This document shows, in pieces, positions 22,414 to 32,568 of a stretch of 64,000 nt of DNA. A program made the translations under genes and the position numbers. The stretch's first letter is position 1. Each line of letters begins with the position of its first letter. Location: the NCBI GenBank assembly GCA_009667805.1, contig CM019065.1, positions 18,872,611-18,936,610 on the forward strand, written 5' to 3'. The DNA is from Leptobrachium leishanense (taxonomy: Eukaryota; Chordata; Amphibia; Anura; Megophryidae). A model generated the notes under the pieces. That model was not told the DNA's origin. It saw only the letters and a program-made list of their open reading frames with translations, and searched no databases.

Positions 22414-22752
22414 AGGCAGATCTATATTATCTATATCCTATACTGTATGCATAATAGAATTAATTGTACTGTATATATATAATATATATATATATAAACT
22501 TACTTATACGATCTCATTCACTGACCTAATGAATAACAAACACATGACACTCTTTATGGATACTTTAGTAAAACAGACTTATTATTCACTGTAATTATTA
22601 TTTTGTATTTGCAAAATATAATAATATCAAACTTAACATTCTCCTAATTGATATGTCAGAGCAGAAACTAACAGACCGTCCCCCACAGGTGTGCGGTGTG
22701 CATTGTTAACCTTTGACCCGGCAGGTAAATGCTCAGGTAAAGACGACGCTGT
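22414..22752 (+). other. 3' flank of V2R copy 2
   Basis: Aligns with 799-1030 and, at its end, with 3085-3110. Broken at 22752 by the foldback element. Confidence 0.6.
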
Positions 22753-23031
22753 ACAAATGGTTCACCCAAAATTGGGTGATAAAGTGCCAAGGCGCTGAGA
22801 ATATTCAAATGAAATAGCAGTTAATTGCAGCTCACCAGAGTGTATCCCTCACCCACAAAACCAAGCAATAGAAAAAAACATTCAATCGCATGTAAAGAAA
22901 CACCACACAGATAACATATGTTAAATATAATCTATAATACTCATCTCAGTCCAAGTATCACAATTCAAAGCCTATAATAAAACATAAAACAACATTGCCT
23001 AGCACAGTTGGTGATAAATAAAATATATATA

Positions 23032-23695
23032 GGGCACTATTACATTCTTAACGCAAAAACGCACGCTAAACACGTGTTCTTTTGCGCGAAGCGTTAAACG
23101 TTAACGCACGAAAATCACCGCTGGAATTACATTCCACGTGCATTTTTTCATCCGTTGGGAAATTGCGCTCGGAAAACCGACGCGCAAAAATGTGTGCAAA
23201 GTACCGTTGCGTGCAGAAACCAGTGACCGCAATGCAATTTTTAACGCGAGACCGTCATTTTGTGTGGACCACGCACAACAGACGTACGTTCTGACGGAAG
23301 ACAAGGTAGTGGCCGTCATTTTTGACGGATCTAGTAAAAAGAAAAACGTGTGCATCGACGTTCTCCGTTGTGAATCCGCAGTTTTCTACGGTCAGGTTGT
23401 TACAATTTGCCGTTACCACCAGCTTTTGAAAGACGTTAAAATTCTGCGCGCAAACGTTGTCTGTTAAATTTTGCGCTAAGATTGCAATACCATGCATGCA
23501 CCAGCGCACAAACGCATTTGTGCTCACAGTGTTAAGTTTAGGATGCGCGCACTAGATTGCGCTCGCGAAGGGTTCGCGCAGGGTCACTCGCGTTAGACGT
23601 TAACGCGCATTTTGTGCACGAACATCGTAATACGACGTTCAACGCAAAGGGTTTTGCCAGTCGCGTTAATGTGCGCGAAGAATGTAATAGGGCCC
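23032..23695. mobile_element. CpG-rich MITE, TIR gggc..attacattctt
   Basis: Ends gggcactattacattctta and its near-inverse aagaatgtaatagggccc, flanked by ata on both sides. The interior is full of 'aacgc/gcgtt' CpG motifs. No transposase; the long frame (23138-23467) is not a recognised protein. Confidence 0.65.
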
Positions 23696-23698
23696 ATA

Positions 23699-24252
23699 GA
23701 CTCTTCTATGTTACACTCCCAATGGTGGAGCCTCATAGACTCATAGTCCACGCCTCTAAGCCTCTATGGGGGGGCTTCTCCCACTGAAAACGATAGGTGA
23801 CTCTATATTCCTCCCATATCGTGATCTTTAACCCTCAGAGGAAAACAGTATATGGTATATATCGCTAATATGCAATTGCTGTATAAAAGCAAAGAAAGGG
23901 CCCACTCACATGCTCCAGAGCCTCCTAGACGTGGTGGCTCGGTATATAAGCTTTGGACCACTTTCCATGGATAGGGGGGTCAAACCCTCTTGAAGGACGG
24001 AAGCTGGATATGTATCAGAAATCCCAGGATCTCCTCTGGTGATGAAGAGGTATATCTTTTTAGCAATTATATTTGGTCACTCTCTTCCTGTATTAACCAT
24101 TGGCCTAGATTATCTCATTTCTGTTATGGTCACAATGAGAGTCGCCCGACGCCCAGGTCTCAAGAAGAAAACAGCCAAATCTGCATTCTGCCTCCCTAAT
24201 GCTTTAGATCAGTGGTTCCCAACTGTGCTAGGCAATGCTGTTTTATGTTTTA
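23699..24252. other. Inner part of the foldback element
   Basis: No gene. 'cagtggttcccaact' at about 24211 looks like a hAT terminus but has no partner. Confidence 0.35.
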
Positions 24253-24289
24253 CTAGGTGTAAAGCCTGCCCAGAGGGCAGTCTATTGAT

Positions 24290-25060
24290 AAGTGTGGTGC
24301 GTTGTGCTTGGTTCTGTGCTCGGTGCCGTTTATTGTGCTGTGTTTGGCTGTGCTCGGCTCTGTGCCGTCTATTGTACTGTGCTCGGCTCTGTGGCGTTTT
24401 TATTGTGCTCGGCTCTGTGGCGTTTATTGTACTGTGCTCGGCTCTGTGGCGTTTATTGTGCTTGGCTCTGTGGCGTTTATTCTGTTTTGCTCGGCTCTGT
24501 GCTGGGCTCTGCACATCGGCTTTGTGCTCTGCTCCGTGCCGTATATTGTGCTCTGCTTTTATTGTGCTCTGCGCCGTTTATTGTGTTGTGCTTGGTTCTG
24601 TGCTCGGCGCCGTTTATTGTGTTGTGCTTGGTTCTGTGCTCGGCGCCGTTTATTGTGCTGTGATTGGCTGTGCCGTATATTGTGCTGTGCTCTGTGCCGT
24701 ATATTGTGCTGTGCTCTGTGCCGTATATTGTGCTCGGCTCTGTGGCGTTTATTGTGCTCGGCTCTGTGGCGTTTATTGTGCTCGGCTCTGTGGCGTTTAT
24801 TGTGCTCGGCTCTGTGGCGTTTATTGTGCTTGGCTCTGTGGCGTTTATTCTGTTGTGCTCAGCTCTGTGACATTTATTGTGCTTGGCTCTGTGCAGTCTA
24901 TTGTGCCGTGCTTGGCTCTGTGGCGTTTATTGTGCTCGGCTCTGTGCAGTCTATTGTGCTGTGCTCGGCTCTGTGCCGTTTATTGTGCTCTGCTCTGTGC
25001 CATCTATTGTGCTCTGCTCTGTGCCATCTATTGTGCTCTGCTCTGTGCCATCTATTGTGC
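24290..25060. repeat. 22-bp class minisatellite 'ctcggctctgtggcgtttattgtg'
   Basis: About 30 units of 'tgctcggctctgtggcgttt' plus attg, with variants (gccgtatattg, gccatctattg). Open frames rich in Cys and Leu are artefacts. Confidence 0.85.
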
Positions 25061-25870
25061 TCTGCTTGGGGCTCTGCTCTGTGCTCTGCTCAGCGCTGGG
25101 CTCAGGCGCTGGGCTCTGCGCTCAGGCGCTGGGCTCTGCGCTCAGGCGCTGGGCTCTGCGCTCAGGGGCTCAGGCGCTGGGCTCTGCGCTCAGGGGCTCA
25201 GGCGCTGGGCTCTGCGCTCAGGCGCTGGGCTCTGCGCTCAGGCGCTGGGCTCAGGCGCTGGGCTCTGCGCTCAGGCACTGGGCTCAGGCGCTGGGCTCAG
25301 GCGCTGGGCTCTGCGCTCAGGAGCTGGGCTCTGCGCTCAGGCGCTGGGCTCAGGCGCTGGGCTCTGCGCTCAGGCACTGGGCTCAGGCGCTGGGCTCTGC
25401 GCTCAGGAGCTGGGCTCAGGCGCTGGGCTCTGCGCTCAGGCGCTGGGCTCAGGCGCTAGGCTCTGTGCTCAGGCGCTGGGCTCAGGCGCTGGGCTCTGCG
25501 CTCAGGCGCTGGGCTCAGGCACTGGGCTCTGCGCTCAGGCGCTGGGCTCAGGCGCTGGGCTCTGCACTCAGGCGCTGGGCTCAGGCGCTGGGCTCTGCGC
25601 TCAGGCACTGGGCTCAGGCGCTAAGGCGCTGGGCTCGGTGCTGGGCTCAGGCGCTGCGCTCAGGCGCTGGGCTCTGCGCTCAGGCGCTGGGCTCTGCGCT
25701 CAGGCGCTGGGCTCAGGCGCTAGGCTCGGTGCTGGGCTCTGCGCTCAGGTGCTGGGCTCGGTGCTGGGCTCAGGCGCTGGGCTCAGTGCTGGGCTCTGCG
25801 CTCAGGCGCTGGGCTCGGCGCTCAGGCGCTGGGCTCAGGCACTCAGGCGCTGGGCTCGGTGCTGGGCTCT
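25061..25870. repeat. 12- and 20-bp minisatellite 'ctcaggcgctggg'
   Basis: Mixed 'ctcaggcgctgg' and 'gctctgcgctcaggcgctgg' units. The large Ala/Leu/Arg/Trp frames across it are repeat artefacts. Confidence 0.88.
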
Positions 25871-25934
25871 GGGCTGTTTTTGCGCCCTTCCAACATTGGT
25901 GGTCCTGCGGCGGGAGGCGCGTGGCAACCTCCGT

Positions 25935-26130
25935 AACAGGCTGTTGGGGTTTGGATGCACGCGCAGCCGGGTGCGCGCGTGCCACCTGCCGCAGCACGCC
26001 CAAAGCGTCCAATGGAGCAAACCTCCGTAGGAGCAGCAAACCTCCGTAGGACGCTTTGGGCGTGCTGCGGCGGGTGGCGCGCGCGCACCCGGCTGCGCGC
26101 GCATTCCAACCGCCACAGCACCCCGTGGGC
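25935..26130. repeat. Long GC-rich inverted repeat
   Basis: Arms containing 'tgcacgcgcagccgggtgcg' and 'cagcacgcccaaagcgtcc' return inverted around a centre of duplicated 'gcaaacctccgtagga'. Confidence 0.75.
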
Positions 26131-26249
26131 TGCGCGCATGCGCAGTCCGTATATATATACACACACACAGACACACACTGTAACCCCATGTGGATATATA
26201 TACACACACATACACATATATGGTTGTTACAGTGTGTGTGTGTGTGTGT

Positions 26250-28790
26250 GTATGGCTGGCATCCAGGCTCAGGCGAGCCCCCGGCTCGGCTGGGCCTCTA
26301 GGCCCAGGCCAAGCCGGGGGCTCGCCTTAGCCTGGATGCCGGCCAAGCAAGTAGCTCGGCCGGCATCCAAGCTTGGGCGAGCCCCCGGCTTGGCTGGGGC
26401 CTAGAGGCCCAGCCGAGCCGTGGACTCGCCTGAGCCTGGAGGACGCCCAAGCAGGCAATTCGGCTGGCCTCCATGCTTAGGTGAGTCCCCGGCTCGGCTG
26501 GGCCTCTAGGCCCAGGCCAAGCCGGGGGCTCGCCTAAGCTTGGATACTGGCCGAGCAAGCAGGGTGGGTGTGGAGAGCACATACTCACCTACATCGGCCC
26601 TCCAGCGATGGCAGTCCCGCTTCCAGTGTCCTCTCTCCGTTGGTCACTGGTATGACGTCACGAAAGCCTTTGACCCCCAGGGTCAAAGGCTTTCGTGACG
26701 TCATACCGGCGACCAACGGAGAGAGGACACTGGAAGCGGGACTGCCATCGCTGGAGGAGCTAAGGGCCGATGTAGGTGAGTATGTGTAGGCAACATCCCC
26801 CTACATTGGCCCGGAGCTCCAGCGGTGGCTGTCGCAGGCTGCTCGGCCGGCCTCCAGGCTTAGGCGAGCCCCCGGCTCGGCTGGGCCTGTAGGCCCAAGC
26901 CAAGCCGGGGGCTCGCCTGAGCCTGGAGGCCGGCCGAGCAGCCTGCGACAGCCGGAGGACAGTCACCGCTGGAGCTCAGGGCTAATGTAGGTGAGTATGT
27001 GCTCTCCACACCCACCCTGCTTGCTCGGCTGGTATCCAAGCTTAGGCGAGCCCCCGGCTTGGGCCTAGAGGCCCAGCAGAGCCGGGGACTCGCCTGAGCC
27101 TGGAGGACACCCGAGCAGGCAACTTGGCCGGCCTCCATGCTTAGGTGAGTCCCCGGCTCGGCTGGGCCTCTAGGCCCAAGCCAAGCCGGGGGCTCGCCTG
27201 AGCCTGGATGCCGACCAAGCAAGCAGGGTGTGTGTGTGTAGAGCACATACTCACCTAAATCGGCCTCGAGTCCTCCACCGGTTCCACACATACTCACCTA
27301 CATCGGCCCTTAGCTCCTCCAGCGATGGCAGTCCCGCTTCCAGTGTCCTCTCTCTGTTGGTCACCGGTATGACATCACAAAAGCCTTTGACCCAGGGTCA
27401 AAGGCTTTCGTGACATCATAACGACAACCAACGGAGACAGAGAGGACGCTGGAAGCGGGACCGCCATCGCTGGAGGAGCTAAGGGCCGATGTAGGTGAGT
27501 ATGTGTAGGCAACATCCTCCTACATTGGCCCTGAGCTCCAGCGGTGACCGTCCTCCGGCTGTGGCTGGCTGCTCAGCCGGCCTCTAGGCTTAGGCGAGTC
27601 CCCGGCTCGGCTGGGCCTGTAGGCCCGAGCCAAGCCGGGGGCTCTCCTGAGCCTGGAGGCCGGCCTAGCAGCCTGCTCGCCAGGAGGAAGTCACCGCTGG
27701 AGCTCAGGGTCAATGTAGGGGAGTATGTGTAGGCAACATCGGCCCTGTGCTCCAGCGGTGACCGTCCTCCGGCTGTCGCTGGCTGCTCGGCCGGCCTCTA
27801 GGCTTAGGCGAGTCCCCGGCTCGGCTGGGCCTGTAGGCCCAAGCCAAGCTGGGGGCTCGCCTGAGCCTGGAGGCCGGCCTAGCAGCCTGCTCGGCCGGAG
27901 GAGGTCAGCACTGGAGCTCAGGGCCGATTTAGGGGAGTATGTTTTGGGAACTTCGGCCCTGAGCTCCAGCGGTGACCGTCCTCCGGCTGTCGCTGGCTGC
28001 TCGGCCGGCCTCTAGGATTAGGCGAGTCCCCGGCTCGGCTGGGCCTGTAGGCCCGAGCCAAGCCGGGGGCTCGCCTGAGCCTGGAGGCCGGCCTAGCAGC
28101 CTGCTCGGCCGGAGGAGGTCAGCGCTGGAGCTCAGGGCCGATTTAGGGGAGTATGTTTTGGGAACTTCGGCCCAGAGCTCCAGCGGTGACCATCCTCCGG
28201 CTGTCGCTGGCTGCTCAGCCGGCCTCTAGGCTTAGGCGAGTCCCCGGCTCGGCTGGGCCTGTAGGCCCAAGCCAAGCCGGGGGCTCGCCTGAGCCTGGAG
28301 GCCAGCCTAGCAGTCTGCTCGGCCGGAGGAGGTCACCGCTGGAGCTCAGGGCCGATTTAGGGGAGTATGTTTTGGGAACTTCGGCCCTGAGCTCCAGCGG
28401 TGACCGTCCTCCGGCTGTCGCTGGCTGCTCGGCCGGCCTCTAGGCTTAGGCGAGTCCCCGGCTCGGCTGGGCCTGTAGGCCCAAGCCAAGCCGGGGGCTC
28501 GCCTGAGCCTGGAGGCCGGCCTAGCAGCCTGCTCGGCCGGAGGAGGTCAGCGCTGGAGCTCAGGGCCGATTTAGGGGAGTATGTTTTGGGAACTTCGGCC
28601 CTGAGCTCCAGCGGTGACCGTCCTCCGGCTGTCGCTGGCTGCTCGGCCGGCCTCTAGGCTTAGGCGAGTCCCCGGCTCGGCTGGGCCTGTAGGCCCAAAC
28701 CAAGCCAGGGGCTCGCCTGAGCCTGGATGGCCGCCGAGCAGGCCGCGACAGCCGGAGGACGGTCACCGCTGGAGGATCGGGGCTTGCGGC
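26250..28790. repeat. 214-bp tandem array of self-complementary units
   Basis: From about 27520 units repeat at 214 bp (equivalent positions 27972, 28400, 28614). Each unit is itself a near-palindrome: 'gcgagtccccggctcggct' then 'agccaagccgggggctcgcc'. The left part (26250-27500) has older, rearranged units with a 'tgacgtcac' palindrome around 26650-26710 and again near 27365-27420. Confidence 0.85.
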
Positions 28791-29025
28791 GTTTAAACAC
28801 ACGGGTAGCTGCGCGCGGCTCGTGCTGATTTTTTTTTTTTTCGCAGGCGGCCGGCACGCGCAGCTACCTGTTTGTTTTAACGGCCACTTTCAAATGTCCG
28901 TCGCGCATGCGCAGACCGCTTTTGGCGACGGACACTTGAAGGCTTACTCTTTTATAGTATAGATTATAGGCTTTGAATTGTGATACTTGGACTAAGATGA
29001 GTATTATAGATTATATTTAACATAT

Positions 29026-29282
29026 AACAGGACAAGGTGTGTGTGTGAAGGCAGCGCTTCTATGTTAGGTGGATTGTTAAGGTCGGTGCTGCCGTAGCGG
29101 AAAAGAAAGTGTCCACACGCTTCCAAGGACACAGTAATATGAAAGGGAATGTGAAATAAATTCCTGGCGCACCTTTATGTAAAACAAAAGTTGATTAAAG
29201 TACAATGTGTATAACACAAGTGTACATTTTAAATTGAAACAAATATGAACGCAAATCAATTATTCAGGCGTATGTACTGTAT

Positions 29283-29313
<31 letters not shown>

Positions 29314-30056
29314 AATTTTTTTTTATATCTGACACTAAAGAAAACACTCCGGAAATAAAATTCAAAATAAGATTTGAATACTTATATTTTGGTGGTGATG
29401 TTTCTTCTTCTTCTCCTTAATATGGCTTTTAAAGTGTAGCTTTCTCGGTAATGAAACGAGATGCTGTGTGCATTCCAGGAAGGGGAAGAGGTAGACCTGA
29501 TGCCATCAGTATCAGTATTGATACTTTTTATCAGAGACTGTTCGAGGACACTTACTGAGGAAGCCGGCAGGCGAAAACACGTTTTGTGTGGCTCTCGATA
29601 TTGTGGTTACTCTTTTAACATATTTGAATTTTACCATATGGTTTATTTTTACATAAATCAATTTTGATAATTATTAGTAGCATCTCGTCCCGTTGCCTGA
29701 TCTATTTTTCACCAGTACCTGATGACATCAGGTCTACCTCTTCCCCTTCCTGGAATGCACACAGCATCTCGTTTCATTACCGAGAAAGCTACACTTTAAA
29801 AGCCATATTAAGGAAAAGAAGAAGAAACATCACTACCAAAATATATGCATTCAATTCTAATTTTGAATTTTATTTCCGGAGTGTTTTCTTTAGTGTCAGA
29901 TAAAAAAATAAAAAAATATATATATATACGTCTGAATAATTGATTTGCGTTCATATTTGTTTCAATTTAAAATGTACACTTGTGTTATACACATTGTACT
30001 TTAATCAACTTTTGTTTCACATAAAGGTGCGCCAGGAATTTATTTCACATTCCCTT
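29026..30056. mobile_element. Second foldback element with 15-bp TSD and hammerhead motif C
   Basis: A perfect 15-bp duplication ttatatttaacatat lies at 29011-29025 and 30057-30071. The arms (about 29150-29500 and 29715-30045) are inverse copies: 'gcgcacctttatgt', 'aaaacactccggaaataaaa', 'gcattccaggaaggggaaga'. No coding capacity. The centre carries a hammerhead-like core. Confidence 0.72.
29549..29598 (+). ncRNA. Hammerhead-ribozyme-like motif C
   Basis: CTGAGGA (29555-29561, fits CUGANGA, where N is free) is followed by a GCC/GGC stem II around GGCA and GAAA (29573-29576). Then ACAC..GTGT can form stem III. It shows the same extra A after the core box as motifs A and B. Stem I is not obvious. 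Confidence 0.5.
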
Positions 30057-30131
30057 TTATATTTAACATATGTTATCTATGTGGTGTTTCTTTACAGTGT
30101 GCGCTCCCTTGTACATGTTTTTTTCTATCAC

Positions 30132-30625
30132 AAAGACGACGCTGTGTTATCATTCTTGATCAATGCTCGAGACAGATATTTAAAAATGTGGAACATACAG
30201 ATATACCTCACACCCGCTACTCCAATACCAGCCCTTATTGCGTGACACTCTCTCCCAAAGGTTTCTGAACCTTTTATGGAGAAATACCTCTGGAGGTCTA
30301 AAAAAATTCCTATAGGAATTATTCACCAACATTTCGGTGCTCTCTCGCGTCCCGCACTTCGGGGAATCAAGTTCCCCGACCCTGTGGTGAATGCCAAACT
30401 GCAGGGAACTGATCCGAAAATCCACTGGAAAAATCACCGAAAACCCCGCCATTAAGCCGACGATCCACTGAACATGTCCGAAAAAGCTGATGATCCGCCG
30501 AACACAGCCGCCGGAAAAAGCCGACAAGCAGACGAATGAGGTTAACGAAAACCAAATTAAAAGTTTCAAATTTGAAACGCTGTTTGCAAAAAAACCTACT
30601 GAACTAAAATGTCGGGAATTTACAT
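30132..30625. other. Continuation of the V2R copy 2 flank, then unique DNA
   Basis: 30132-30260 aligns with 3100-3240. The rest has no gene; several 'ccgaa' motifs around 30400-30520. Confidence 0.5.
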
Positions 30626-30862
30626 ATAAGATCCAATGAATGATAATAAAAATGTCTGGAATTTACACATTTATTTATAAAGGATTTTACCAGGAAGGAT
30701 ACATTGAGATTTCTCTCATTTTCAAGTATGTCCTGGGTTCGAGAACATTGAGTGGTTACAGTTACAGAAATACAAAGTAATACAATGCAAGATATTAAAA
30801 AAAAACAAAAAAAAACAACACAAATATACAGATTAACAGAAAATAAATATGTAGAAATATAG

Positions 30863-31369
30863 ACACTAGGTTACATGTTTACAGGTGCATTCTGTATATA
30901 GTCACTGTGTTACATGTTTACAGGTGCATTCTGTATATAGTCACTAGGTTACATGTTTACAGGCGCATTCTGTATATAGTCACTAGGTTACATGTTTACA
31001 GGTGCATTCTGTATATAGTCACTATGTTACATGTTTACAGGTGCATTCTGTATATAGTCACTATGTTACATGTTTACAGGTGCATTCTGTATATAGTCAC
31101 TATGTTACATGTTTACAGGTGCATTCTGTATATAGTCACTGTGTTACATGTTTACAGGTGCATTCTGTATATAGTCACTATGTTACATGTTTACAGGTGC
31201 ATTCTGTATATAGTCACTGTGTTACATGTTTACAGGTGCATTCTGTATATAGTCACTGTGTTACATGTTTACAGGTGCATTCTGTATATAGTCACTATGT
31301 TACATGTTTACAGGTGCATTCTGTATATAGTCACTATGTTACATGTTTACAGGTGCATTCTGTATTGAG
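30863..31369 (-). repeat. 39-bp VNTR within the LINE A 3' end
   Basis: About 13 units of 39 bp ('gttacatgtttacaggtgca' plus 'ttctgtatatagtcactag'). In the unexpanded LINE at 13360-13390 the same sequence is single copy and codes the last residues and stop (CTCKHVT). So the array is an expansion of the LINE stop-codon region. Confidence 0.9.
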
Positions 31370-31374
31370 GTATG

Positions 31375-32566
31375 TTAGTAAGGAGCTCTTGAGTGACATA
31401 AGACTGGAAGATTTGATGGTGTCTGGGAGGTTATTCCATAATTGTGGTGCTCTGTAGGAAAATGAGGATCGAGCCACTGTCTTTTTGATTGTGGTATTGC
31501 AAGTAAGGTGCTGGTCCTGGATCGGAGGTTATAGGATGAGGGAGCTGCTGGGGGAAGCAGTCTATTCAGATAGGGTGGCAGCTTCCCAGAAAAGCTCTTA
31601 AACACCAGGCTGGAAAGGTGAAGGGTGCGTCTAGATTCCAGCGATGGCCAGTTTAGCTCTTTTAACATGTCACAATGGTGGGTCATGTAGTTACATTGTA
31701 GCGCAAAGCGGCAGAATGAGTTATACAATGTAGTAAGTTTCTGAAGATGTGTTTGCGGGGCGGCTGCATACACTACATCTCCGTAATCAATAGCTGGCAT
31801 AAGCATTTGTTGTACAATCTGCTTTCTTACCGCGGGGCTCAGGCAGGATTTGTTTCTGTACAGGGCGCCTAGTTTGGGGTAAAGTTTAGATGAGAGATTT
31901 TCGATGTGGGGCCAAAGGATAGATTAGGGTCCAACCACATACCTAGATATTTGAGAGAAGTGACTGTGGTCAGCGTGCCTTTTGATTTTGTCCCAACACA
32001 TAGATGGGGATTTTGCAATTTGTGTAGTTTAGGTTTTGTTCCAAAGAGCATCGTTACAGTTTTGTCATTATTTAAAAAAAGTTTGTTGTGTTTGATCCAC
32101 TTTCCTACCTCTGTGAATTGTTCTTGCAGCACAGCTTCCAGCTGCGGGAGATTTGGTTTGCTGGTATAGATTACGGTGTCGTCTGCGTACATATGTACAG
32201 TTGAGGCTTTGCAGACGTTGGGCAGATCATTTATGAATATTGTGAACAGCAGGGGGCCTAGTATTGAGCCTTGGGGTACACCGCAAGTGACTGGGAGCGG
32301 GAGGGAGGAGCTGCCAGAAATGGACACATATTGTGATCGGTCGGATACATATGATTGAAACCAGGTTAGCGTGCGATCACCAATGCCAGAGTTTTTAAGT
32401 TTTTCTAACAAGATGCCATGGTCTACCGTGTCAAAGGCCTTGGCAAAATCAAAGAAGATGCTCCAGTTAGATTTCCTTGTTCCATCCCAGCTTGGATATC
32501 ATTGCAGACTTTTAAAAGGGCGGTTGTAGTTGAGTGATTTGGACAAAAGCCGGATTGATCTTTCTT
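31375..32566 (-). pseudogene. LINE A reverse transcriptase, C-terminal half
   Basis: Two frames (31869-32411 and 31375-31806) encode MLEKLKNSGIGDRTLTWF, CGVPQGSILGPLLFT, the MYADDT box, then LMPAIDYGDVVYAAAPQTH. Frameshifts separate them. The upstream half resumes at 33897 after the LINE B insertion. Confidence 0.85.
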
Positions 32567-32568
32567 AT

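Larger units (their letters stand above)
24253..28963 (-). mobile_element. Non-autonomous Helitron (copy 2), 4.7 kb, made of tandem repeats
   Basis: Read on the minus strand it begins TCTATACTATAAAAGAGTAA after an A (28963). It ends with the same hairpin as copy 1 (ctgccc-tct-gggcag), then ggctttacac and CTAG before a T (24253). No Rep/helicase frame. The interior holds three tandem arrays, a large GC palindrome (25935-26130) and CA/TA microsatellites (26147-26255). Confidence 0.72.
22753..30131. mobile_element. Foldback element with 14-bp TSD, Penelope-like candidate, heavily interrupted
   Basis: A 14-bp duplication aaagacgacgctgt lies at 22739-22752 and 30132-30145, and the empty site is seen near 3100. 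The left arm (about 22870-22980) returns inverted at 28964-29025 and 30057-30125: 'tgtaaagaaacacca', 'taacatatgttaaatat', 'agtccaagtatcacaattca'. Inside lie a MITE, a Helitron and a second foldback. 14-bp target duplications suit target-primed retrotransposition, not a known DNA transposon class. Confidence 0.6.

Noticed and set aside
23138..23467. 109-codon frame in the CpG-rich MITE
   Set aside because: Composition follows 'aacgc' motifs; no recognisable domain, paired with an antisense frame.
24039..26030. 663-codon open frame rich in Ala, Leu, Arg and Cys
   Set aside because: Runs through two minisatellites inside the Helitron; no domain, composition follows the repeat.
27725..28657. Repeated 85-96-codon frames starting MTVLRLSLAARPAS
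   Set aside because: One frame per 214-bp repeat unit, no similarity to a protein family.
30907..31457. Repeat protein of MLHVYRCILYIVT units
   Set aside because: 39-bp VNTR in a LINE 3' end.
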